Assembly (NCBI RefSeq): GCF_050268245.1
Contig: NZ_JBNNGK010000006.1
Coordinates: forward strand, 1 to 64,000
Direction: 5' to 3'
DNA: 64,000 bases
DNA from: JBNNGK01 sp050268245
GTDB taxonomy: Bacteria > Pseudomonadota > Gammaproteobacteria > Enterobacterales > Enterobacteriaceae
Position numbers and translations under genes: made by a program. Each line of letters begins with the position of its first letter. Position 1 is the stretch's first letter. The notes beneath the pieces are model-generated. The model was not told the DNA's origin. It saw only the letters and a list, made by a program, of their open reading frames with translations, and made no database searches. Shown here piece by piece: positions 17,025 to 25,284 of this stretch.

Positions 17025-18314
17025 CTATTTCTGCTCACCCTGTTCTTCTTGCTCGTCAATCACCTCTTCTTCCACCCGGAACAGACTGATAACCTTGAAC
17101 AGCAAACTCAGACCAATTCCGACGATCGTCGCCAGCGCCATCCCTTTTAGCTCCGCCGCACCGATGTGCACCTTCGCGCCGCTGACGCCAATAATCAGGA
17201 TGACTGAAGTCAAAATCAGGTTTTGCGCTTTGTTGTAATCGACTTTCGATTCAATCAATACGCGGATACCCGAGGCACCAATCACACCATAAAGCAGCAA
17301 GGATACGCCCCCCATGACCGGAACCGGCACCGCCTGAATCGCTGCCGCCAATTTACCCACGCAGGACAATAAGATTGCCAGAATCGCCGCACCGCCAATC
17401 ACCCACGTACTGTAAACCTTGGTAATCGCCATCACGCCGATATTTTCACCGTAAGTGGTGTTCGGCGTAGAACCAAAGAAACCGGAAAATATCGTAGAAA
17501 CGCCGTTAGCAAACATCGAGCGATGCAGCCCAGGATCGCGGATCAGATCTTTTTTGACAATATTCGCCGTGACCACTAAGTGACCAACGTGCTCAGCAAT
17601 CACCACCAGTGCCGCAGGCAGAATCGTGAAGATAGCGAACCACTCGAAACGCGGAGTGTAGAAAGTTGGCAACGCAAACCAATGCGCTTCACGAATCGGG
17701 GTTAAATCCACGACGCCCATAAAGAACGACAACGCGTAACCCACCAGCACCCCAATCAAGATCGGAATGATGGCCAGGAAGCCACGGAACAGCACCGATC
17801 CGAGGATGGTCACGCCCAGCGTCACCAGCGAAATAGTAATCGTGGTGCCATCCACCGCTACGCCATCGGCTGGCAACAGGCCTGCCATGTTGGCGGCAAC
17901 GCCCGCCAACTCTAGGCCAATGACGGCGACAATCGCCCCCATCGCTGCCGGTGGAAACATCACGTCCAGCCAGCCCGTACCGGCCTTTTTAACGATCAAT
18001 GCCACCAAGCAAAACAGCACGCCACACATGATAAAACCGCCCAGCGCCACTTCATAACCCAACGGCAATAACAGCAAGACAGGCGAAATGAACGCAAAAC
18101 TCGATCCCAAATAGGCAGGGATTTTGCCTTTACAAATAAACAGGTACAACAGCGTACCAATGCCATTGAACAGCAATACCGTCGCCGGATTTATTTTGAA
18201 TAAAATTGGTACCAATACGGTGGCACCAAACATGGCAAACAAATGTTGAAAGCTGAGCGGGATTGTTTGAAGTAGCGGCGGGCGTTCGCTGACGCCAATG
18301 GCGCGACGGGTCAT
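17025..18314 (-). CDS. uraA: Uracil:proton symporter UraA
   Basis: Inner-membrane NCS2/NAT-family transporter that takes up uracil with protons. The start MTRRAIGVSERPPLLQTIPL and 429-residue length match E. coli UraA. The sequence has about 14 hydrophobic segments, and the substrate/proton-site glutamates are in AEHVGH and YGENIG (equivalent to E241 and E290). The gene follows upp, whose product converts the imported uracil to UMP. A strong hairpin lies between the two genes, so uraA may depend on read-through or its own promoter. Confidence 0.96.
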   Translation of the reverse strand: MTRRAIGVSERPPLLQTIPLSFQHLFAMFGATVLVPILFKINPATVLLFNGIGTLLYLFICKGKIPAYLGSSFAFISPVLLLLPLGYEVALGGFIMCGVLFCLVALIVKKAGTGWLDVMFPPAAMGAIVAVIGLELAGVAANMAGLLPADGVAVDGTTITISLVTLGVTILGSVLFRGFLAIIPILIGVLVGYALSFFMGVVDLTPIREAHWFALPTFYTPRFEWFAIFTILPAALVVIAEHVGHLVVTANIVKKDLIRDPGLHRSMFANGVSTIFSGFFGSTPNTTYGENIGVMAITKVYSTWVIGGAAILAILLSCVGKLAAAIQAVPVPVMGGVSLLLYGVIGASGIRVLIESKVDYNKAQNLILTSVILIIGVSGAKVHIGAAELKGMALATIVGIGLSLLFKVISLFRVEEEVIDEQEEQGEQK

Positions 18315-18454
18315 CTCGGTTTTTCCTCTGCAATATTTCCCCTATACCGGATAAGGCACCACGTTGCCCCATGCCCCGCCTCTCTGACTGCGGGTTGTAG
18401 GTCATGCATCGTGATAGCAATACCCTTCATTGAGGGAAGCGTTGTGTTTTATGC

Positions 18455-18487
18455 CAAAAAAAAGCCGACTCATTAAGTCGGCTTAAA
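18455..18487 (-). terminator. Rho-independent terminator/attenuator between upp and uraA
   Basis: On the minus strand AAGCCGACTTAATGAGTCGG (closing CTT) gives an eight- to nine-pair stem followed by eight T residues. It lies three bases beyond the upp stop and upstream of uraA, so it should end or reduce transcription into uraA. Confidence 0.9.
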
Positions 18488-18490
18488 TTT

Positions 18491-19117
18491 TTATTTAGTA
18501 CCAAATATTTTATCGCCTGCATCACCCAGGCCAGGCACAATGTAACCTTTCTCATTCAGGCACTGGTCGACAGAGGCAGTGTAGAGCTCAACGTCCGGGT
18601 GTGCGTTTTCCAACGCTTTAATCCCTTCTGGCGCAGCAACCAACACCAGCACTTTAATGCTGCTGCAGCCGGCTTTTTTCAGCAGGTCGATGGTTGCAAT
18701 CATCGATCCCCCGGTTGCCAGCATCGGATCAACCACCAACGCCATGCGCTCTTCAATATTAGACACTAGCTTCTGGAAATACGGCACCGGCTCCAGCGTT
18801 TCTTCATCGCGATACACGCCAACAACGCTGATACGCGCACTCGGTACGTGCTCCAGCACACCTTCCATCATCCCTAACCCGGCGCGTAGGATCGGCACTA
18901 CGGTGATCTTTTTCCCTTTAATTTGCTCAATTTCAACCGGCCCACACCACCCATCAACGGTGACTGTTTCAGTCTCCAGATCGGCGGTCGCTTCATAGGT
19001 CAGCAAACTACCCACTTCAGAAGCCAGCTCACGGAAGCGTTTGGTGCTAATATCGTGTTCGCGCATCAGGCCAAGCTTGTGTTTTACCAGCGGGTGTTTC
19101 ACCTCAACGATCTTCAT
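18491..19117 (-). CDS. upp: Uracil phosphoribosyltransferase
   Basis: Pyrimidine salvage enzyme that makes UMP from uracil and PRPP. The start MKIVEVKHPLVKHKLGLMRE and the PRPP-binding loop LVVDPMLATGGS are those of E. coli Upp, as is the C-terminal uracil-binding GDAGDKIFG. I use the second of two tandem ATG codons (19117), which has TAGGAG seven bases upstream and gives 208 residues as in E. coli; longer open frames run into the purM regulatory region. It is divergent from purM, with the PurR box between them. Confidence 0.96.
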   Translation of the reverse strand: MKIVEVKHPLVKHKLGLMREHDISTKRFRELASEVGSLLTYEATADLETETVTVDGWCGPVEIEQIKGKKITVVPILRAGLGMMEGVLEHVPSARISVVGVYRDEETLEPVPYFQKLVSNIEERMALVVDPMLATGGSMIATIDLLKKAGCSSIKVLVLVAAPEGIKALENAHPDVELYTASVDQCLNEKGYIVPGLGDAGDKIFGTK

Positions 19118-19270
19118 CATTTTTCTCCTATTAAGGTGGTTGACGGCCAAAAAAATCGCGGGATTATACCGCCTTTTTTTCACGACGCCACTAACAATAG
19201 CCCGATCCAGATCAACAAAAGTTCGATATTGATTATAGATGATGAAAAACTCGAGCAAGTTCACAAGCCA

Positions 19271-19286
19271 CTCGCAAACGTTTGCC
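19271..19286. promoter_or_regulatory. PurR operator upstream of purMN
   Basis: CTCGCAAACGTTTGCC is a near-perfect match to the palindromic PurR operator (ACGCAAACGTTTGCGT). It lies about 80 bases before the purM start and about 155 bases from upp. It should bring purMN under purine repression, as known in E. coli. Confidence 0.88.
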
Positions 19287-19365
19287 TGCACTGTTAGAAT
19301 TGCCGCGCCTTGTTCCGGAATCAATGCCGGAAGCACCGTTTTCAAACCGTCGTGGGGATCGCGCA

Positions 19366-20403
19366 GTGACCGACAAAACCTCTCTCAGCTATAAAGACGC
19401 AGGTGTCGATATCGATGCTGGCAATGCATTGGTAGACCGCATCAAAGGTGTAGTAAAACAAACCCGCCGCCCAGAAGTCATGGGGGGATTAGGTGGTTTT
19501 GGCGCACTGTGTGCGTTACCACAAAAATATCGTGAGCCGATTCTGGTATCCGGTACTGACGGCGTGGGCACCAAGCTGCGTCTGGCGATGGATCTGAAAC
19601 GCCACGACACTATTGGTATCGATCTGGTCGCGATGTGCGTTAACGATTTAGTCGTACAGGGTGCTGAACCCCTGTTTTTCCTTGATTACTTCGCCACCGG
19701 TAAACTAGATGTCGAGACTGCCGCCAGCGTGATCACCGGCATTGCCGAAGGCTGTAAACAGTCCGGCTGTGCACTGGTGGGTGGAGAAACCGCCGAGATG
19801 CCGGGCATGTATCACGGTGAAGATTACGACGTCGCAGGCTTTTGTGTTGGCGTGGTGGAAAAATCAGAAATCATCGATGGCAGCAAAGTTCAGGCTGGCG
19901 ATGCGCTGATCGCGCTGGGCGCTTCCGGCCCGCACTCCAACGGTTATTCACTGGTACGCAAAATTTTGGAAGTCAGTAACACCGATCCCGCCCGTACCGA
20001 TTTGGCAGGCAAACCACTGGCTGACCATCTGTTAGCGCCGACCAAAATTTACGTGAAATCGATACTGAAACTGATTGAGCAACATGATGTCCACGCGATC
20101 GCCCACCTCACCGGTGGCGGATTCTGGGAGAACATTCCTCGCGTTCTGCCAGAGGGCATTCAGGCGGTTATCGATGAATCAAGCTGGCAGTGGCCTGCGG
20201 TATTTAACTGGTTGCAAGACGCTGGCAACGTCAGCCGCCATGAAATGTATCGTACTTTCAACTGCGGCGTCGGCATGTTGATCGCCCTGCCGGAGGCTGA
20301 TGTTGAGGCGGCTATCGCATTGTTAACCGCTGCGGGTGAAAAAGCCTGGAAGATTGGTAAACTGGCGGTTAATACTGACGAACAACACGTGGTCATTCAG
20401 TGA
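19366..20403 (+). CDS. purM: Phosphoribosylformylglycinamidine cyclo-ligase (AIR synthase)
   Basis: Fifth step of purine synthesis: ATP-dependent ring closure of FGAM to AIR. The GTG at 19366 begins TDKTSLSYKDAGVDIDAGNA as in E. coli PurM and gives 345 residues; an upstream ATG at 19282 would overlap the PurR box and is rejected. Family motifs include GTDGVGTKLRLA, GGETAEMPGMY and LTGGGFWENIPR. GTGGGGATC lies ahead of the start. It overlaps purN by one base. Confidence 0.97.
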   Translation: MTDKTSLSYKDAGVDIDAGNALVDRIKGVVKQTRRPEVMGGLGGFGALCALPQKYREPILVSGTDGVGTKLRLAMDLKRHDTIGIDLVAMCVNDLVVQGAEPLFFLDYFATGKLDVETAASVITGIAEGCKQSGCALVGGETAEMPGMYHGEDYDVAGFCVGVVEKSEIIDGSKVQAGDALIALGASGPHSNGYSLVRKILEVSNTDPARTDLAGKPLADHLLAPTKIYVKSILKLIEQHDVHAIAHLTGGGFWENIPRVLPEGIQAVIDESSWQWPAVFNWLQDAGNVSRHEMYRTFNCGVGMLIALPEADVEAAIALLTAAGEKAWKIGKLAVNTDEQHVVIQ

Positions 20404-21041
20404 TGAAAAAGATAGTGGTATTGATCTCTGGTCAGGGGAGTAATCTCCAGGCGTTGATTGATGCCTGCCAGCAAGGCCGGGTTGCCGCCGAGATCAACGC
20501 GGTTTTTAGTAACAACGATCGGGCGTATGGGTTGCAACGTGCAGCGCAAGCTGGCATTGCTACCCACGCGCTAGACGCAAAAGCGTTTGCCAACCGTGAC
20601 GCATTTGATGCAGAACTGGCAGACGCTATCGACCACTATCAACCGGATCTGGTGGTGCTGGCGGGTTATATGCGGATTCTCAGCGCCGCGTTCGTCCAGC
20701 GTTATGCCGGGCGCCTGCTGAACATCCACCCGTCTTTGCTGCCAAAATACCCGGGTCTGCACACCCATCGTCAGGCTATCGACAACGGCGACACAGAGCA
20801 TGGCACCTCAGTACACTTTGTGACCGAACAGCTCGATGGCGGCCCGGTTATCTTGCAAGCCAAAGTGCCCATTTTCCCTGATGACGAGGAAGAGGATGTG
20901 ATAGAGCGTGTACAAACGCAGGAACACACGCTTTACCCGCTGGTGGTGAGCTGGTTTGTCGAGGGGCGCTTAGCGATGCACGATAACGCGGCTTGGCTTG
21001 ACGGCAAGCGTCTACCGGAGCAAGGATACGCCGCAGACTGA
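20403..21041 (+). CDS. purN: Phosphoribosylglycinamide formyltransferase 1
   Basis: Third step of purine synthesis: transfers the formyl group of 10-formyl-tetrahydrofolate to GAR. Motifs ISGQGSNLQALIDAC (phosphate loop), NIHPSLLPKYPGLHTHRQA (catalytic N and H) and GTSVHFVTEQLDGG (catalytic D) are complete. The ATG overlaps the purM TGA (TGATG), so translation is coupled; 212 residues, as in E. coli. A terminator lies about 150 bases downstream. Confidence 0.97.
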   Translation: MKKIVVLISGQGSNLQALIDACQQGRVAAEINAVFSNNDRAYGLQRAAQAGIATHALDAKAFANRDAFDAELADAIDHYQPDLVVLAGYMRILSAAFVQRYAGRLLNIHPSLLPKYPGLHTHRQAIDNGDTEHGTSVHFVTEQLDGGPVILQAKVPIFPDDEEEDVIERVQTQEHTLYPLVVSWFVEGRLAMHDNAAWLDGKRLPEQGYAAD

Positions 21042-21187
21042 TTGCAGCACGCGGCTCTAGGCTTAAATAACGGTTGAAGACAACATTGCCTTTGAGCCCG
21101 AAATACTTGAGCCTGATGCACCGAGGGACGCGCCGACAGCAAGCCCCTCCGGCACGCTTTCCCTCATAACACGCTTTGTCAGCAGTC

Positions 21188-21221
21188 TAAAACGGCGTTC
21201 TTACCGACGCCGTTTTTTTTA
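21188..21221 (+). terminator. Rho-independent terminator after purN
   Basis: AAAACGGCG and CGCCGTTTT pair around TTCTTACCGA and run into eight T residues. It lies between purN and speG. Confidence 0.88.
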
Positions 21222-21279
21222 CCGTTCATTATCTTACCGCGCTATACTTTCAACCTTTATTGACTGAAGGGAAACACAC

Positions 21280-21819
21280 ATGCCCAGCACTAACAGCGTC
21301 CGATTACGTCCATTGGAACGGGACGATTTGGCGTTCGTTCATCAGATGGATAACAACGCCAGCGTAATGCGTTACTGGTTCGAAGAACCCTATGAGGCTT
21401 TCGTCGAACTTTCCGATCTGTATGACAAGCACATCCATGATCAAAGCGAGCGCCGCTTTATCATTGAACACGAAGGCGCCAAGGTTGGCCTGGTGGAATT
21501 GGTTGAAATCGATCACATCCACCGTCGCGCAGAATTCCAGATCATCATTGATCCGGCTCATCAGGGTAAAGGCTACGCCAGCACCGCTGCCAAACTGGCG
21601 ATGGATTACGGCTTCTCTGTGTTGAACCTGTACAAACTGTACCTGATTGTCGACAAAGAAAATCAAAAAGCGATCCACATCTATAGCAAGTTAGGTTTCG
21701 AAGTGGAGGGGGAGCTGATTGACGAGTTCTTCGTCAATGGCGAGTACCGCACGGTATTGCGGATGTGTATCTTCCAGCCACAATACCTGGTCAAGTTTAA
21801 AACCACCCCTAAAGTATAA
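21280..21819 (+). CDS. speG: Spermidine N(1)-acetyltransferase
   Basis: GNAT enzyme that acetylates spermidine and spermine, which keeps polyamines below toxic levels during cold or other stress. The sequence begins with SVRLRPLERDDLAFVHQMDNN, carries the polyamine-site stretch MRYWFEEPYEAFVELSDLYD and the acetyl-CoA loop DPAHQGKGYAST (motif A, about 87-98). Its 179 residues compare with 186 in E. coli; the shortfall is at the C-terminus. GAAGGGAAAC precedes the ATG. It has its own transcription unit after the purN terminator. Confidence 0.96.
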   Translation: MPSTNSVRLRPLERDDLAFVHQMDNNASVMRYWFEEPYEAFVELSDLYDKHIHDQSERRFIIEHEGAKVGLVELVEIDHIHRRAEFQIIIDPAHQGKGYASTAAKLAMDYGFSVLNLYKLYLIVDKENQKAIHIYSKLGFEVEGELIDEFFVNGEYRTVLRMCIFQPQYLVKFKTTPKV

Positions 21820-22000
21820 AAAGGTTAAATAATTTCTAACGTTTTCCGATAACGAGAAATAATTATCGATGCTTATCGGCAAGCTATTATCCGGTAAACA
21901 GGATTGGGTAATATTGATGAATTCGGATACATTGTCATGTATTATCCGTTTGCCATAGATAATTAGGAATAGCTACAACGGTAATGGTTAACCGTCCGTT

Positions 22001-22786
22001 GTGGCCCTCATCAATAAACTCGGTTTCAACATGGAAATCAATCAATCAGGAAAGACAAAAAGATACAACCGACTATGGTATGTTTGGTCGATCTGGGCGT
22101 TATTAATTTCGCTCTGGATGGATAAGAATATTCTCGCAAAGTACGAGATAAAACTGACCACCATAACCACTATCAGCATCATCTCGCTATTATTTATTCA
22201 GTTTATTTATATTTTAAAAAAGAAGGACGCCATGCAGCTATTTTCTAAACCGAAGAAAAAAGACCAGGAAGTTCAACCGCTGTCGCCAACCGAACCAACA
22301 ACGACTCATGAAGAAAACACGCCTGCCGCACCACTTCCATTACCTGAACTCATGGAAGCGATCAAACCGGTGAAAGCCATCAAAGATACCTTTATCTCCC
22401 AAGGCGCACAGTTGTCCGGCACCATCGAAGGCCAAGGCAATATCATTGTCGAAGGGAAAATTGAAGGCAACCTCACCTGCTCTCATCAGGTTCGCATTGA
22501 GCCAACCGGCCACGTCAACGGTGAGATTCGCGCTCAGCATATTATGATTAATGGTTCAGTCGAAGGGCGTTGCTACAGCGACACGCTGACCATCCAGCCA
22601 AAAGGCCACATGCGCGGCGATATTTTTACCGATGAATTTTCGATTGAGAAAGGCGGCGTTTTTGTCGGCCAGTCGCAATTGATGCAGCAGGCACAGGGAA
22701 AGAACAAAATTACCCAATTAAAAACGCCGCGTAACGCGCGGGAAGACATCAGCCAGCCGGCTGAGACGACGCAACAGGCTAAGTAA
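22001..22786 (+). CDS. Membrane-anchored bactofilin-family protein
   Basis: Bactofilins are self-polymerising cytoskeletal proteins; in other bacteria they organise peptidoglycan enzymes, stalks or motility. About residues 125-225 form the bactofilin (DUF583) beta-helix, with repeated GTIEGQGNIIVEGKIEGNL and HVNGEIRAQHIMINGSVEGR units. The N-terminus carries two predicted transmembrane helices (about 25-40 and 52-70) and a proline-rich linker, so the filament domain is probably tethered to the inner membrane facing the cytoplasm. The start is uncertain: GTG at 22001 or ATG at 22031 are possible, neither with a strong ribosome site. It converges on pstB with only seven bases between the stops. 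Function in this organism is unknown. Confidence 0.85.
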   Translation: MALINKLGFNMEINQSGKTKRYNRLWYVWSIWALLISLWMDKNILAKYEIKLTTITTISIISLLFIQFIYILKKKDAMQLFSKPKKKDQEVQPLSPTEPTTTHEENTPAAPLPLPELMEAIKPVKAIKDTFISQGAQLSGTIEGQGNIIVEGKIEGNLTCSHQVRIEPTGHVNGEIRAQHIMINGSVEGRCYSDTLTIQPKGHMRGDIFTDEFSIEKGGVFVGQSQLMQQAQGKNKITQLKTPRNAREDISQPAETTQQAK

Positions 22787-22793
22787 CGCGACG

Positions 22794-23606
22794 TTAACCA
22801 TAGCGCCCAGTAATATAATCCTCGGTGCGGCGCTGGCGCGGAGACGTGAATATTCCGTCGGTATCGTTATATTCCACCAACTGCCCTTGGTGAATAAACG
22901 CGGTATAATCCGATACCCGCGCCGCTTGCTGCATGTTGTGCGTTACCAGCACCACCGTATAACGCTGTTTCAATGCTGAAATCAGCTCCTCAATGGTAAG
23001 CGTAGAGATCGGATCCAGCGCTGATGTCGGCTCATCAAGCAGCAGCACTTCGGGCTCAATAGCAATCGCGCGGGCAATCACCAGACGCTGCTGCTGCCCG
23101 CTAGAAAGCTGGAATGCATTCTCGCGCAGACGGTCCTTGACCTCATGCCACAGCGCCGCCGCCCGCAATGCACGCTCTACGGCCTCATCTAACACCCGCC
23201 GCTCGCGAACCCCTTGCAAACGCAGGCCGTAAACCACGTTCTCGTATATCGATTTGGGGAAAGGATTAGGCCGCTGAAACACCATCCCCACCCGCCGCCG
23301 TAATGCAGCAACATCAATGTGCGGCCCTGATAGCGGCTCGCCATTGAGCTGCAATTCACCATCGATTCGGCAGTTGTCCACCAGATCGTTCATGCGGTTG
23401 AAACAACGTAATAAGGTCGACTTTCCGCAGCCTGAAGGACCGATAAGCGCCGTGACCCGATGGCGGGGAATGCGCAATGAAATATCGTGCAGCACGTGCT
23501 TGTCGCCATAAAACAGATTCAAACCGCTGGCCGACAACGCCGTATGTTGATCTTCAAGATGCTGAACATTCAGCTGGGGCAAACTCCCTGGCGTCATTAA
23601 GGCCAT
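22794..23606 (-). CDS. pstB: Phosphate ABC transporter ATP-binding protein PstB
   Basis: ATPase of a high-affinity phosphate importer. The ABC domain is complete: Walker A GPSGCGKST, signature LSSGQQQRL, Walker B VLLLDEPTSALDP and switch histidine VTHNMQQAARV. The ATG at 23606 has GGGAG eight bases upstream; a TTG five codons earlier lacks one. It lies 28 bases after pstA and closes the pstC-pstA-pstB operon. No phoU or pstS follows, so the binding protein must be encoded elsewhere. Confidence 0.94.
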   Translation of the reverse strand: MALMTPGSLPQLNVQHLEDQHTALSASGLNLFYGDKHVLHDISLRIPRHRVTALIGPSGCGKSTLLRCFNRMNDLVDNCRIDGELQLNGEPLSGPHIDVAALRRRVGMVFQRPNPFPKSIYENVVYGLRLQGVRERRVLDEAVERALRAAALWHEVKDRLRENAFQLSSGQQQRLVIARAIAIEPEVLLLDEPTSALDPISTLTIEELISALKQRYTVVLVTHNMQQAARVSDYTAFIHQGQLVEYNDTDGIFTSPRQRRTEDYITGRYG

Positions 23607-23634
23607 TATATCGCTCCCCAATAATTCATCACGG

Positions 23635-25284
23635 TTACTGACTCCATGCGCGGTAACGCTCTCTCAATGAATGACGAATCCCCATCGCGGCCAGATTCAA
23701 CCCCACCACAATCAACACCAGCAACAACGCCGTAGCAAACACTAATGGCCGTGCCGCCTCAACGCTAGGGCTTTGGAACGCCATATCGTAGATCTGGAAG
23801 CTGAGATGCATAAACTTCCGTTCAAGATGCAGATACGGAAAAATATCATCCACCGGCAACACCGGTACTGACTTCACCACACCTACCAACATTAATGGCG
23901 CGGTTTCACCGGCCGCACGCGCCACTGCCAAAATTAAACCGGTCATCATTGCCGGTGCCGCCATCGGCAACACGATATGCCAGAGTGTTTCTGCTCGGCT
24001 AGCGCCCAGCGCTAACGATCCCTGCCTCAACGAGGCAGGAATGCGCGACAAGCCTTCTTCCGTCGCCACAATCACCACCGGCAAGGTCAGCAGCGCCAAG
24101 GTCAGCGCCGCCCACAATACCCCCGGCGTCCCAAACGTTGGATTCGGCAACGACTCGGCATAAAACAGGTGATCTAATGAGCCGCCAATCAGATAGACAA
24201 AGAAGCCCAGGCCAAATACACCGTAGACAATCGACGGCACGCCAGCCAGATTAACCACCGCAATCCGGATCAGGCGGGTTAAAACATTATTGCCGGCATA
24301 CTCGTGCAGGTAGACTGCCGCGATCACGCCGAATGGCATCACCACCACCGACATCAAAATCACCATCAACACGGTGCCAAAAATCGCCGGAAACACCCCG
24401 CCCTCGGTATTGGCTTCACGCGGACTGTCGGTAAGAAATTTCTTCACCTGAGCCGCAAAATGCGCCAACTTTTCACCAAAGCGCATATCATTTGGATACC
24501 AGGCGTCACGCACTTGGTTCAGCGGAATGGTATGGATCTGCCCGTGCATATCGCGCAATAACAATGCATCACGTTGACGATCGCGGTTCAGCCCCGACAG
24601 TTTACCCGCCAGTTGGCGATATTGCCGCTGTAACTCCAGTCGCTCGGCGTTAACCGCCGCTTGGGCGCGGGCATCCCATTGCCGATCGCGTATCAGCTGC
24701 TTCTCGCGCAGGGTTAGCGCGGCGAAATGTTCATTAATGCGCGCCATATCGCGAAATTGAATCGCGTGCGCCTGCCGCGATAATGCCGCAATTTGCGGCA
24801 AACGCTGCTGTAGCGCCTGATAAAGGTTACGGCCGGTCAGCGGCTGGCCATCCTCCAACATACCGGCCAAATAACCATACGCGGTGCCGTTACTGTTTCG
24901 TTCCAGCACCAGCAGATCGTGCGGGGTCGCGCGTTGCCGCACGTCACTGGCCAACAAAGTCCGGAAATCCTGCCCTTCACTCTCCCGATTGCCGATTTTA
25001 ACCACATAACGCGTAAAACTCTGCGCCTGACTCGGCGGCGTGACGCCCGCCTCCTGCAATTGTTGGCGAGAAATTGTCTGCTGCTGATACAGTTCGCCAA
25101 TCACCACCACGGGCCCCGCGGCGGCTTGTCTTAACTCAAACTGATATACCGGGCTGGGCCAGAAATAACGCATTCCTTGCCCGGCCAACAGCAGCAGAAT
25201 GCCAATTAATGCCAGCAAACTGATGCTGACCGATGCCGCGGTTAACCAAATCCACGGTGAACCGGATTTTAGCCAGCGCGTCAT
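23635..25284 (-). CDS. pstA: Large phosphate ABC transporter permease PstA
   Basis: Inner-membrane permease subunit of a Pst-type phosphate importer. At 549 residues it is nearly twice the usual PstA (about 296). One N-terminal transmembrane helix (about 13-35) is followed by roughly 230 residues with long charged helical stretches that are probably periplasmic. The ordinary permease domain (from about 290) follows, with the ABC-contact EAA loop (SRIPASLRQGSLALGASRAE). The start overlaps the pstC stop by four bases. This enlarged form differs from the canonical enteric pstSCAB-phoU set. The role of the extra domain is unknown. Confidence 0.9.
   Translation of the reverse strand: MTRWLKSGSPWIWLTAASVSISLLALIGILLLLAGQGMRYFWPSPVYQFELRQAAAGPVVVIGELYQQQTISRQQLQEAGVTPPSQAQSFTRYVVKIGNRESEGQDFRTLLASDVRQRATPHDLLVLERNSNGTAYGYLAGMLEDGQPLTGRNLYQALQQRLPQIAALSRQAHAIQFRDMARINEHFAALTLREKQLIRDRQWDARAQAAVNAERLELQRQYRQLAGKLSGLNRDRQRDALLLRDMHGQIHTIPLNQVRDAWYPNDMRFGEKLAHFAAQVKKFLTDSPREANTEGGVFPAIFGTVLMVILMSVVVMPFGVIAAVYLHEYAGNNVLTRLIRIAVVNLAGVPSIVYGVFGLGFFVYLIGGSLDHLFYAESLPNPTFGTPGVLWAALTLALLTLPVVIVATEEGLSRIPASLRQGSLALGASRAETLWHIVLPMAAPAMMTGLILAVARAAGETAPLMLVGVVKSVPVLPVDDIFPYLHLERKFMHLSFQIYDMAFQSPSVEAARPLVFATALLLVLIVVGLNLAAMGIRHSLRERYRAWSQ

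Noticed and set aside
19282..19365. Upstream ATG start for purM
   Set aside because: It would overlap the PurR operator and adds residues absent from the family; the GTG at 19366 matches the E. coli N-terminus.
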